64,000 nt of DNA from Methylococcaceae bacterium (GCA_006844585.1 SPJM01000344.1:1-64000), one strand, 5' to 3'; shown: positions 41,982 to 51,994, counted from the stretch's first letter. Made by a program: numbers and translations. Notes: a model not told the origin generated them from the letters alone.

Positions 41982-44900
41982 ATGAATGAACAAATCAGTC
42001 CTATAAAAACAAACTTGGCTGATGAAATCGACCAGATTTTAAGCTCATTTCCTGAGCAAGGACTCGATAACTTACACGATTTACTGTTAATGCTACAAGA
42101 ATATTTGCAGGAATCTGACCAGCCATCTGAATTAATCGCCTATCAACAACAATACCAAAAAACCCTGGCGACAATTCGGCAGTATCAAAGCTGCGCTCCC
42201 GATCCGGACATCGCTGAACGCTTATTGAAGGAATTTAAACAACTGCCGGTCGCTGCGGAATTGGACGAAGAAGACTATACTTCTCTTTTTGAAGCGCTGA
42301 TGCTGGATGAAGCCAATAATCTTGAGTCGGCTTTAGATCTTGCAACACAATGCGAAATTTACCTGGAAAATGCGGAAGCGCTGGAATTAAGCGGCCTGCA
42401 AGACATTCTGTATTTAATGCTCGAAGCTGTAGCGAACCCGCAGCACAGCGACTCAGAGCAAGTCACAGCAGCTATCGATTCTACCCTGCAACAATACTTG
42501 CCGCCACACAACAACCCCGAATCCATCCCTGTATTATTGGATTTGCTAAACCAATTGCTAGCGGAAAACAGCCTTGAAGCCGATGACCGCGCTTTATTGG
42601 AACAAGCTTTGAGGGAGGAACTAAACAATAGTGAAGACAGCTCTCCAAGCGTACAAACCCATTTACCGGAAACCCAAGTCACAAAATGGCGTGAATTTAG
42701 CCCTGATCTGTCCTTGGCTCCGGAATCATTAAAGGACTATATCAGCCTATTAAGCCAATCCTACCAACCTTTAAAGCAGTCCCTACAACAAACGGTTGAG
42801 GCTCTGGAAACGGAAAACTCAACCCAACTGAACCACTGCCAGGAGACCTTGCTCGAACGCTTAGAACGATTCGCGCTCATCAGCCAAACTGCCGAGTTCT
42901 TTGGTTTACATCTGACCTTAAACCATTTGCAGCAAAATATAAATCACCTCTCCCTGCTCTCAACCGCTCAATACAGCGACCTCGCCGAATTGTTAAGTCA
43001 ATGGCACTTCGCCCTGCAACATTATTTTCAATCGCCGACGGACAACAAGGTCATCAACGAACTGATCAGTCTGCACTGTTCCCCATTATGGCCTCAAACC
43101 ATATCAGAACTCAATGCGGAACAAATGCTGACCGCTTTACGGCGACTGATTGAAGATACCGAAGAAAACGAAGCCGATACCGATCTCATTGCCCCTAGCG
43201 AAGAAGATGTTTGTTTAACATTGCCCGATGATGTCGCTGAAGAACTCATCGAAAGCTTATTGCACGAACTTCCCGAGCAAACCGCTACATTTTCAGCCGC
43301 CATTGAAAAGCTCCATTCCGGCGGCGGCCTGGAAGATATTATTATCGCCCAACGTTCCGCGCATACCTTAAAAGGCGCAGGCAATACGGTCGGCGTCAAA
43401 GGCATCGCCAACATTACCCATTATCTGGAAGATATACTGACCGCCTTGGCCAACGAAGAATGCCTGCCGAACCAAACTATCTTACAAACCTTACAACAGG
43501 CGGCGGACAGTCTGGAAGAAATCAGCGAAACGCTGAGCGGGCAAAGAGATAAACCGGACAATTTATTGGCGGTATTAGCGGATATTCTGCAATTATCCAA
43601 ACAAATCAAACAACAAGGCATTTCCAGTTTTATCGCCCAACACTCTGCCGCGCCACAAACTACGGAAGTTCAAACGGAAAAAACGGACGCGCAAACACAA
43701 ACAGCGACCGAACAAAGCGAACAAATGCTACGCCTACCGGTTTCAATGATCGACAAGCTTTTGCAGTTTTCCAATGAACTGCTGATCAACAATGGTCTGT
43801 TACGCGAAAAACTGAAAGAGTCGGCCAAGCAGTCGCGCTCTTTACAAAAACACCTTGATCAATTTCAGCATATCGGCGAACAAATGCTGGATCTGGTCGA
43901 CAAACAGACTTTTCAGCAACGCCAAGCCCAGGTTTCGGCCGATGTTTACAAGTTCGACTCGCTGGAAATGGATCAGTACAACGAATTGTATTCAGCCAGC
44001 CGACGTATTCATGAAATGACCGTAGACGCTCGCGAAATGAACCGTCATTTTGCCTCGGAACTACGTGAAATTGACGGCCTGGTTATCGAACAAGGTTATT
44101 TGAATGAAATAACTCAGCATGAGCTACAGTCCATCCGCACCATTCCCGCCCGCAACATTATTTCGCGTTTACAACGCGGGGTTAGGCAAGCCGCCAGAAT
44201 GACCGGAAAGCCTGTTAATTTAACGATTACCGGAGAAGACACCCAATTCGACCGCGACATCGTTAACGGCCTGTTGGATCCTCTTATGCATATTCTCAGA
44301 AATGCCGTAGATCACGGCATCGAAGATGAATCCATCCGCGCCGAACAAGGCAAATCAGAAACCGGGCAAATCGAACTCAGTTTCCGCAAGCAACAAAACA
44401 GCATTGTAGTAGATATTCAGGACGACGGCGCCGGACTGAACTACCCGGCGATTCAGGATAAAGCCATCAAACTTGGAATGATTGGAGGCAACGAAAGTTT
44501 GAGTGAAGAAGAGCTCAAAATACTGATCATGCAACCCAATTTTTCCACCCAAAGCACTGTCTCGCATATTTCCGGTCGCGGCGTCGGCATGGACGCAGTC
44601 AATTCAGGCATCAAAGCATTAGGCGGCGCAATGCAACTGGAATCCAAAAGCGGCGAAGGTTGTCATTTTTCAATTCAACTGCCGACTAGCTTGGCGCATT
44701 ATCAAGCCATATTGGTCCGCCTTGGCGATCAAGTGCTAGCTGTTTCAGAGTTAGGCTTTGAACAAATCTTATTGCCGGAATCCGGCGCTCTTATTCAGGA
44801 AAATGAACAAGAATATTTTGAATTTGAAAATAAACGTTATAAAGTCATAACTCTTGCTTCATTATTAACCCGTGTGCAGGTTAACCCAGATTTAAATACT

Positions 44901-45521
44901 CGCAAGCAAACTTTACTATTGCTTAATCATCAGCATGAACACTACGCTATTGCCGTTGACAAGGTGCTGTCGGTTAAAGAACTGGTGATTAAGGACTTAA
45001 GCGCCAGCCTCCCGAATATTCACGGCATTATCGGCGCAAGCCTGTTGCATGACGGCAGCATTGCGCCGTTATTGGATATGCACGAGTTATTACAACAACC
45101 CGCGCATCGGCATGGCTTGAAAGCAGGCGAACTGGAAAGTCAACAAAACCCACTGCCGTTCGCCCTGGTCGTCGATGATTCCTTAAGCGCCAGACGTTCG
45201 CTGGAACAGTTTTTTTCGGATATGGGTTATCAAATCATGGCGGCCAGAGACGGCCTGGATGCGATTGAACAATTGGAAAAAAGGCAGCCTCATATCATCA
45301 TCACCGACCTGGAAATGCCGCGAGTCAACGGCCTGGAACTCACCGAGCATATCAGACGCCAACCAGAAACGCAGAACACGCCGGTTATCATGATCACCTC
45401 GCGAGCCACCGCCAAACACAAACAGTTAGCGGAAGAAAAAGGCGTAGATGCTTACTTAACCAAGCCGTTTTCAGAAGAAGAGTTATCCGAGAAAGTTATG
45501 CAATTACTTCAAAAGGATTAA
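41982..45521 (+). CDS. Hybrid CheA/PilL-like histidine kinase with C-terminal REC
   Basis: Hpt HTLKGAGNTVG, HATPase DHGIEDESIR, ISGRGVGMDAV, CheW-like and REC VVDDSLSARRS. Confidence 0.95.
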   Translation: MNEQISPIKTNLADEIDQILSSFPEQGLDNLHDLLLMLQEYLQESDQPSELIAYQQQYQKTLATIRQYQSCAPDPDIAERLLKEFKQLPVAAELDEEDYTSLFEALMLDEANNLESALDLATQCEIYLENAEALELSGLQDILYLMLEAVANPQHSDSEQVTAAIDSTLQQYLPPHNNPESIPVLLDLLNQLLAENSLEADDRALLEQALREELNNSEDSSPSVQTHLPETQVTKWREFSPDLSLAPESLKDYISLLSQSYQPLKQSLQQTVEALETENSTQLNHCQETLLERLERFALISQTAEFFGLHLTLNHLQQNINHLSLLSTAQYSDLAELLSQWHFALQHYFQSPTDNKVINELISLHCSPLWPQTISELNAEQMLTALRRLIEDTEENEADTDLIAPSEEDVCLTLPDDVAEELIESLLHELPEQTATFSAAIEKLHSGGGLEDIIIAQRSAHTLKGAGNTVGVKGIANITHYLEDILTALANEECLPNQTILQTLQQAADSLEEISETLSGQRDKPDNLLAVLADILQLSKQIKQQGISSFIAQHSAAPQTTEVQTEKTDAQTQTATEQSEQMLRLPVSMIDKLLQFSNELLINNGLLREKLKESAKQSRSLQKHLDQFQHIGEQMLDLVDKQTFQQRQAQVSADVYKFDSLEMDQYNELYSASRRIHEMTVDAREMNRHFASELREIDGLVIEQGYLNEITQHELQSIRTIPARNIISRLQRGVRQAARMTGKPVNLTITGEDTQFDRDIVNGLLDPLMHILRNAVDHGIEDESIRAEQGKSETGQIELSFRKQQNSIVVDIQDDGAGLNYPAIQDKAIKLGMIGGNESLSEEELKILIMQPNFSTQSTVSHISGRGVGMDAVNSGIKALGGAMQLESKSGEGCHFSIQLPTSLAHYQAILVRLGDQVLAVSELGFEQILLPESGALIQENEQEYFEFENKRYKVITLASLLTRVQVNPDLNTRKQTLLLLNHQHEHYAIAVDKVLSVKELVIKDLSASLPNIHGIIGASLLHDGSIAPLLDMHELLQQPAHRHGLKAGELESQQNPLPFALVVDDSLSARRSLEQFFSDMGYQIMAARDGLDAIEQLEKRQPHIIITDLEMPRVNGLELTEHIRRQPETQNTPVIMITSRATAKHKQLAEEKGVDAYLTKPFSEEELSEKVMQLLQKD

Positions 45522-45909
45522 TTACCCTAAGCGGAAACGCCTTGAAATCATTTATATTACGCGTTGCGATAGTCAAATCACAATGAGCTGCTGTTGCAGC
45601 AATTAAACTGTCCATAACAGCAGTCTTATTACCTTCTGTCTCCGCCATTGCCGAAAATTGAGCCCATTCTTCATCATTGAGCGGTAACGTTCTTTGCGAA
45701 AAACTTAATTCAAGTTTATCTAACCAATTTTGCAGTCTTAAAGCTTTTTCCGGCTGGGAAAATTTTATTTTGTAAATCCCTTTTTTAATTTCAGCAATGC
45801 TGATAAATAAATTCGTTTCTATTTGTTGATTAAACCAATATCTAACTTTATCATTTGGTTTTCTTTTTACAAATTCCGAAATAACACATGTATCAATTAG
45901 ATACCTCAT
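45496..45909 (-). CDS. vapC: PIN-domain toxin (VapC-like)
   Basis: YLIDTCVISEFVKRKPN, DSLIAATAAHCDLTIATRN. Confidence 0.92.
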   Translation of the reverse strand: MRYLIDTCVISEFVKRKPNDKVRYWFNQQIETNLFISIAEIKKGIYKIKFSQPEKALRLQNWLDKLELSFSQRTLPLNDEEWAQFSAMAETEGNKTAVMDSLIAATAAHCDLTIATRNINDFKAFPLRVINPFEVIA

Positions 45910-46136
45910 AAATCCAACGTTCTACTTGAATCTTTATCGCGTTTAAATAGACTGTCTATTTCATCATCATTCATTTCCAAATCTAAACAGAGCTTATCAA
46001 ATGCAGTCGCCTGTTTCTGATGGACTTGTAAATAATCAAATAAAATAGAATCAACAGCGTTTTGAGCATCTTGATAATGCCCAATTTTTATGACTTTACG
46101 AATTAACTTATCACTTATTTCTATCGTCGCCATCAA
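45906..46136 (-). CDS. Type II antitoxin (VapB-like)
   Basis: Small ORF overlapping vapC start by 4 nt (ATGA). Confidence 0.8.
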   Translation of the reverse strand: MMATIEISDKLIRKVIKIGHYQDAQNAVDSILFDYLQVHQKQATAFDKLCLDLEMNDDEIDSLFKRDKDSSRTLDL

Positions 46137-46196
46137 TAACCCCTTAACTTCCAGTCAAAACCGATTATAGCCTCATTTCACGAAATTTGGAGCACA

Positions 46197-46223
46197 AAAA
46201 AGCCCTCATTAAGAGGGCTTTTT
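46197..46223 (-). terminator. Rho-independent terminator downstream of gltA
   Basis: AAAAAGCCCTC-ATTAA-GAGGGCTTTTT perfect stem. Confidence 0.85.
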
Positions 46224-46232
46224 CTTTAAACC

Positions 46233-46488
46233 TTAACCCAGCCTTGATCTAGGGCTGACAATAAAATTAATTATTTTCATACTGTTAAGGAACGGGAATA
46301 AAATAACATCCGCAACTGGCGCAGGATTTCTGTTCATATTCAAGGCGCGGAAACAGGCGCATAGCAAGCTATGTAACTATTTCCGCAACGCCGAAGATGG
46401 ACAGAAAGACCAGTCAGTTTCGGATGTTATAAAATTCACGTTCCTTAAGTTAAACCAATCCATTTACCCCTTCAAAAAGCTGGGTTAA
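46233..46488. repeat. Family B termini flanking a nested family A element
   Basis: TTAACCCAGCCTT at 46233 and AAGCTGGGTTAA ending 46488. Confidence 0.55.
46285..46448. repeat. Palindromic MITE-like element, family A, copy 2
   Basis: TTAAGGAACGGGAATAAAATAACATCCG ... CGGATGTTATAAAATTCACGTTCCTTAA; central hairpin 46344-46392. Confidence 0.8.
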
Positions 46489-47795
46489 CGCTCTTCAGTA
46501 GGAATATAGTCTCTTTTTTCATACCCGGTGTAAATCTGTCGCGGCCTGCCGATGCGATGCGAAGGCTCTGCCATCATCTCAAGCCAATGAGAAACCCAGC
46601 CAGCCGTTCTGGCAATCACAAACATAACGGTAAACATTTCTTCCGGAATTTTTAACGCTTTGTAAATAATGCCGGAATAAAAATCCACATTCGGATAGAG
46701 TTTTTTCTCGATGAAATACTCATCTTTCAGAGCATATTGCTCTAACGCTAAAGCCAACTCAAAAAGAGGCTCGTCATTATCGGAATATTTTTCCAACACC
46801 TCATGACAAGTTTCCCGAATTAATGTAGCGCGTGGATCGAAGTTTTTATAGACCCGGTGACCAAACCCCATTAAGCGGAACGGATCATTCTTATCTTTGG
46901 CTTTAGCGATGAATTCAGGAATTCGGTCTACACTGCCGATTTCCGAGAGCATGCTTAAAACCGCTTCATTAGCGCCGCCGTGCGCCGGCCCCCATAAAGC
47001 GGAAATTCCCGCCGCTACGCATGCATAAGGGTTTGCCCCGGTGCTACTCGCCAACCTGACCGTTGATGTACTGGCGTTTTGCTCATGGTCGGCATGCAGA
47101 ATAAACAGTATATTCAGCGCTTTTACAGCAACCGGATCAATATAATGATCTTTACCGATAAATTTTTGCGAAGGCAAGGAAAACATCATATTCATAAAGT
47201 TTTCACAATACCCCAGGTCAACCCGTGGGTAAACAAATGGCCAGCCGACCGAATGCCGGTAACAAGCCGCCGCGATAGTCGGCACTTTAGCCAACATGCG
47301 CATCGCTGAAATACGACGATGCTCAGGGTCTTCCATATTCAGCTCACTGTGATAAAAAGCCGATAATGAACCCATTACCCCAACCATCATCGCCATTGGG
47401 TGCGCATCATAATGAAAGCCGTCGAAAAAGCTACGCAAGGCTTCATGCAACATGGCGTGATGATTGATTTCATCGGTAAACGCCAACAATTCATCATCGC
47501 CGGGCAATTCGCCGTTCATCAACAAATAAGCGACTTCAAGAAAACTGCTTTGCTTTGCTAACTGCTCAATGGGATAGCCACGATACAATAAAATACCGTT
47601 TTCACCATCAATATAAGTGATAGCGCTTTTGCAGCTTGCAGTGGACATAAAACCCGGATCATAAGTAAAAACGCCTAATTGTTTATACAATGATCCAATA
47701 TCAATAGCCGGCACTCCCTGAGAACCATCCAACAAAGAAAACTCGGCGGCACGGCCTAACGATTCAAGATTAATCGCAACCTTATCTTGTGGCAT
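46485..47795 (-). CDS. gltA: Citrate synthase
   Basis: [43 protein letters not shown]. Confidence 0.98.
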   Translation of the reverse strand: MPQDKVAINLESLGRAAEFSLLDGSQGVPAIDIGSLYKQLGVFTYDPGFMSTASCKSAITYIDGENGILLYRGYPIEQLAKQSSFLEVAYLLMNGELPGDDELLAFTDEINHHAMLHEALRSFFDGFHYDAHPMAMMVGVMGSLSAFYHSELNMEDPEHRRISAMRMLAKVPTIAAACYRHSVGWPFVYPRVDLGYCENFMNMMFSLPSQKFIGKDHYIDPVAVKALNILFILHADHEQNASTSTVRLASSTGANPYACVAAGISALWGPAHGGANEAVLSMLSEIGSVDRIPEFIAKAKDKNDPFRLMGFGHRVYKNFDPRATLIRETCHEVLEKYSDNDEPLFELALALEQYALKDEYFIEKKLYPNVDFYSGIIYKALKIPEEMFTVMFVIARTAGWVSHWLEMMAEPSHRIGRPRQIYTGYEKRDYIPTEER

Positions 47796-47854
47796 ATTTT
47801 AACAATCCTGTAATTGGCAATAGACCGCCCAAGCTTACCATATCTTTATGGATT

Positions 47855-48055
47855 TTACTTTCCGAATTTCTTACGGAATTTGTCTACACGTCCCGCAGTA
47901 TCAACAACTCTTTGTTTACCGGTATAAAAAGGATGACAAGAAGAGCAAACTTCCACATGCAAATCTTTCGCTAACACCGAGCCTGTTTCAAACGAGTTTC
48001 CGCAACCACACGTCACTGTAATTTGTTTATATTCTGGATGAATTTCTGGTTTCAT
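47855..48055 (-). CDS. rpmE: Ribosomal protein L31
   Basis: [26 protein letters not shown]. Confidence 0.97.
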   Translation of the reverse strand: MKPEIHPEYKQITVTCGCGNSFETGSVLAKDLHVEVCSSCHPFYTGKQRVVDTAGRVDKFRKKFGK

Positions 48056-48147
48056 ATCTTTAACACACTGCCCGTCAGGGGATACATAATTAAAAGAGAA
48101 CTGCGTATAATACGACTTCCTAAGCTATAACGCAATACAAAAATATC

Positions 48148-48921
48148 ATGCGCATCATTACTTTAAATGCAAACGGCATCCGCGCGGCGGAGCGCAAAGG
48201 CTTTTTCAACTGGCTGCCCTCCCAAGAAGCCGATTTTGTCTGTATCCAAGAAACAAAAGCGCAAACCGAACAGCTCAGCGCCCCCGCGTTTTGGCCGGAA
48301 GGCTACCATTGTCATTATCATGACGCCGAAAAAAAAGGTTACAGCGGCGTCGCAATATACAGCAAAAAACAACCCGATCAAATCATCAAAGGCATCGGCT
48401 GGGACGATGTCGATAGCGAAGGCCGCTTTATCGAAGCCCAATTCGGCGACTTAAGCATTATTTCCCTATACCTGCCCTCAGGTTCCTCCAGCGAAGAACG
48501 CCAGGCTATCAAATTCAAATTCCTCGACAGATTCATGCCCTACCTCAAGGAACTGAGTGAAAATAATCGCCACTATGTCATTTGCGGCGACTGGAACATC
48601 GCCCACAAAGAAATCGACTTAAAAAACTGGAAAGGCAACAAAAAGAACTCCGGTTTTCTCCCTGAAGAACGCGCCTGGATGGACGATTTATTCGCCGACC
48701 GAATCTGGCTGGACGCATTCAGAGAAATCAATCAACAGGAAGATCAATACACCTGGTGGTCCAATCGCGGCCAAGCCTGGGCCAAAAATGTGGGTTGGCG
48801 CATAGATTACCATGTCGCCAGCAAGCATTTTGAAAACCGCATACAATCAGCCAATATATATAAAGATGAACGTTTTTCCGACCATGCCCCGCTGATTATG
48901 GATTATGACTATCCTTTTTGA
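48148..48921 (+). CDS. xthA: Exodeoxyribonuclease III
   Basis: LNANGIRAAERKGF, CIQETKAQ, GDWNIAHKEID, SDHAPL. Confidence 0.95.
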   Translation: MRIITLNANGIRAAERKGFFNWLPSQEADFVCIQETKAQTEQLSAPAFWPEGYHCHYHDAEKKGYSGVAIYSKKQPDQIIKGIGWDDVDSEGRFIEAQFGDLSIISLYLPSGSSSEERQAIKFKFLDRFMPYLKELSENNRHYVICGDWNIAHKEIDLKNWKGNKKNSGFLPEERAWMDDLFADRIWLDAFREINQQEDQYTWWSNRGQAWAKNVGWRIDYHVASKHFENRIQSANIYKDERFSDHAPLIMDYDYPF

Positions 48922-49000
48922 CATGCTCGTCTTTTTTAGGCTAAAAAGCCAAGGGCAGCCAACTTGACCTACCCTAATGCAAATCAAGTTGGCCGCCCCC

Positions 49001-49027
49001 CTTGAAACTCTTGAAACTCTTGAAACT
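49001..49027. repeat. Three perfect tandem copies of CTTGAAACT
   Basis: Read directly. Confidence 0.9.
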
Positions 49028-49076
49028 AAAGCAAAACAACTATTCTCGCGCGTTGAACACTATAGCAGCAAACAAC

Positions 49077-50072
49077 TTAAAACTTATCCAGATCATCCAG
49101 CGGACTCAACACGCCCTCGCCACCTTGCTTTAGGACATGCGTATAAATCATCGTCGTTTCTAAATCATTATGTCCCAACAATGATTGAATCGTTCTAATA
49201 TCCGTACCCCGTTGCAACAAATGCGTCGCAAAACTATGTCGAAAGGTATGCGCACTCACTTTTTTGACAATACCCGCTTTTTTCACCGCTTGCTTAATCG
49301 CCTTATTAACTACGGACGGGTCTATATGATGCCTGCGTTTAATCCCGCTGCGTGGATCAACAGATAACTTGCGACTGGGAAAAACATACTGCCAAGCCCA
49401 CTCCCGCTCAGCCTGTGGATATTTACGCGCCAGCGCATGAGGTAAATAGACAGAACCATAACCCGCCGCCAAATCCTTATCATGTATAGTTTTAACGCGC
49501 TGCAAATGATTCTCCAACAAAACGGCCACAGCCTCGGGTAACGGCGTTACCCGATCTTTATCGCCTTTACCACTACGCACGGTGACCTGTTTAAAACCAA
49601 AATCAATATCCTGCGCCCGCAAACGCACCGCCTCGCTAATACGCAGCCCGCAACCATACAATAATTTCACCAATAACTCAGGCGCGCTTTCCAACAAGGC
49701 CAGAACCTCTTTAACCTCCTCACGCGTTAACACCACGGGAATAGACTTTTCTTTTCGTGAACGCGTTGCCTGCACACCTTCCAGTGGTTTTTGCAAAACC
49801 TGTTTATACAAAAACACCAGCGCATTAAACGCTTGATTTTGCGTCGAAGTCGCCACATTCCCCTGCACAGCCAAATGCGTTAAAAAAGCCTCCACCTTTT
49901 GTTCAGGGTTAATCAGCAAAGTCTCCTTTGACTTGGCATGATGGAAACGCACATAGCGAGTTATCCAATCACAATACGCCCGTTCTGTATGAATGGAATA
50001 ATGTAATCGACGCAAAATTTCACGCGTTTGTTGCAGCAAATTTTGTTTAGGCGGGGTTGTTGACATAAGCAA
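49077..50072 (-). CDS. intI: Integron integrase (tyrosine recombinase)
   Basis: [50 protein letters not shown]; IntI-specific insertion [25 protein letters not shown]. Confidence 0.95.
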   Translation of the reverse strand: MLMSTTPPKQNLLQQTREILRRLHYSIHTERAYCDWITRYVRFHHAKSKETLLINPEQKVEAFLTHLAVQGNVATSTQNQAFNALVFLYKQVLQKPLEGVQATRSRKEKSIPVVLTREEVKEVLALLESAPELLVKLLYGCGLRISEAVRLRAQDIDFGFKQVTVRSGKGDKDRVTPLPEAVAVLLENHLQRVKTIHDKDLAAGYGSVYLPHALARKYPQAEREWAWQYVFPSRKLSVDPRSGIKRRHHIDPSVVNKAIKQAVKKAGIVKKVSAHTFRHSFATHLLQRGTDIRTIQSLLGHNDLETTMIYTHVLKQGGEGVLSPLDDLDKF

Positions 50073-50156
50073 AAAAAAGAATTATTCTTCGAGCTAGCTA
50101 TTGATAAACAGGATAATATCAATTATCAGGGCTATTCGACAGGATAAATTACATAG

Positions 50157-50301
50157 CAGGCAAACTTGCCTGATTTCACGGCCAATACTGTGGAATAGCA
50201 AGGCAAAAGTTCAGGATATTAATATCCTGTCAAAGTTGCCTGATTGTTCTGTCAATATCTAGAATATCAGGGCGAATTTGCCTGATAATAATAAGTTATG
50301 C
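50157..50301 (+). promoter_or_regulatory. Putative attI recombination site with Pc-like promoter
   Basis: TTGCCTGAT at 50166, 50236, 50278; palindromes at 50157-50172 and 50212-50229; core GTTATGC at 50295-50301; TTGCCT-N18-TAGAAT at 50236-50265. Confidence 0.6.
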
Positions 50302-50318
50302 TTTCAAGAGGCAAGGCA

Positions 50319-51362
50319 ATGCATATAGGGGAAGTTAGTTTCGCAACTCTTTCGAGATGGATTGAAGAGCAAGGCTGCATTGGAAGGGTTAAACGTAAAT
50401 GGGGTTGGTGGCACAATCCTGACGGAACAAAAGGGCTCGGTCCAATTCACGGAACCAGATATTTATACCGTGGCCAAAATAGACGCTACTGGTCCTGCCC
50501 TCCTACTATTTCGCGCAATGTATACACGCGGGCACATTCATTAAACGATCTAGAGTCGATTGAGCAATACAAAATACTTGATTCACTGGTGCGCTCTGAT
50601 TGGTATTGCGAGATTATCAAATCTCACCCAGCATTTCGGTGGGCAAACAACGAAAATTTCTCAATAGACAGGATGAGTCTTGCGCAACACTATGAGTTGC
50701 CTACTGGATATATAGATTTGACGGAGTCAATTGAAGTTGCCTTGTTCTTTGCGTGCTGTACCTTTACAGAAGGGGAATGGACTCCAAAATCCAAGGGGAA
50801 AGGTATTCTATATCGCCTTGATTGGGTTGAGTCGCCAGACAACATAAGATCAAGGATAAAAGCAATAGGTTTTCAGCCATTTGCTAGACCGTATGCGCAA
50901 TGGGCTTGGACAGCGGAAATGATATTGGGCGAAGATTTCGAGGATATTCCTGGTGTAGAAGCGGTTCTTTTCGATCATAACGAAGCGCTTGGAGAGAGGT
51001 TGTTGGATATGTTCAATGGTGGAGAAGTACTTATGTGCGGAGATCCGGTTTTTGACTGGGCATCAAATATAAAACACTCTAACGAATTACCCAGATCTAA
51101 TGGACTTGCTATCGTCGATGATATTTCAAACGATCCAATGGCGCTGCTTCCAAATGATCCAGAACTGGTATTGCGTGAAATTGAAAAGGCCAATGACGTA
51201 TCGTTTGTCGACAATCCTTCGTTTAGAATAAGTAGGTCAGAGATAGAAATACTGCAAAAGGAATGGGACTCAAAAGAGGAAGAATTTCTTGATTCTCTTA
51301 TAAACGATACTCAAGTTCAGCTTGTAAGGACTCGCAAAACAAACAATGAAAATCAAGCATAA
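50319..51362 (+). CDS. FRG-domain protein, integron cassette ORF
   Basis: RYLYRGQNRRYWSCPPTISR, AQHYELPTGYIDLTESIEVALFFACC; start moved from 50298 (ATG inside attI core GTTATGC) to 50319 behind AGAGG RBS. Confidence 0.85.
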   Translation: MHIGEVSFATLSRWIEEQGCIGRVKRKWGWWHNPDGTKGLGPIHGTRYLYRGQNRRYWSCPPTISRNVYTRAHSLNDLESIEQYKILDSLVRSDWYCEIIKSHPAFRWANNENFSIDRMSLAQHYELPTGYIDLTESIEVALFFACCTFTEGEWTPKSKGKGILYRLDWVESPDNIRSRIKAIGFQPFARPYAQWAWTAEMILGEDFEDIPGVEAVLFDHNEALGERLLDMFNGGEVLMCGDPVFDWASNIKHSNELPRSNGLAIVDDISNDPMALLPNDPELVLREIEKANDVSFVDNPSFRISRSEIEILQKEWDSKEEEFLDSLINDTQVQLVRTRKTNNENQA

Positions 51363-51991
51363 GGGGGATAGGAAGGGGTTTCTAACCCCTCCCTCCCACA
51401 CCACCCGGCATGCGGGTCCGCACCGGGCGGTTACCAAGAAAGCCGGACCGTAGTCGGACAAGTTAACCAAAGGCTAACTCTGAAAGTTTCAGATTCCATC
51501 ATCGCGCCTACCAACTCTTACGTGAACCGGTCGGCTCAAACTGAGAGATAGAGCATAATGGTAAACTTTCTTCCTTGGCTTCAGGCCTTCACTTCATCAA
51601 ATATGATTCCGCTACTATGCCGTCTGCTGACTTCTGCCCAATCACCTCATGCATTACTACATGAAGCGCTACCACCTGTGGTGGTCGCAAAGCCGGGCAG
51701 ATCTCCCCGGGTAAGAACATGATCTTTCCCTATACAACCGCTGCATTTACCATCCCCCAGAGATCTGGATGGGCTTCGTCATGTTGTGCTGACTCGCCCT
51801 GGGGTTCGGCCTTATATGCAATTTCTGTCCGTCGGCTCATAGGTTTGCACTTAGGCTTCTTTCAGACGGTCGGTCACCCTTCCGCCCTTGCCCTCGGCTA
51901 GTACTTTTTGAAGTTGCCAAATATGACCACTTCCCAGATAATGTACAGGGGACTTACACCCCATAAGATCATGCCCATGCCGGGCACACAC
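51362..51991 (-). mobile_element. ORF-less group II intron, probably group IIC (IIC-attC type)
   Basis: Minus strand: 5' GTGTG(TG)CCCGGCATGGGCATGATC, GGGTGTAAGTCCCC, CCGGGGAGATCTGCCCGG, GCAGAAGTCAGCAGACGGCATAGTAG, domain V/VI AACCGCCCGGTGCGGACCCGCATGCCGGGTGGTGTGGGAGGG...CCTATCCC; no maturase ORF. Confidence 0.8.
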
Positions 51992-51994
51992 AAT

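Noticed and set aside
48977-49198. 73-aa ORF with ETLETLETK repeat
   Set aside because: Runs antisense into the intI 3' end; repeat arises from the 9-bp tandem array; no coding support
50298-50318. Listed ATG start of the FRG ORF
   Set aside because: This ATG lies within the attI core GTTATGC; a better RBS-spaced ATG is at 50319
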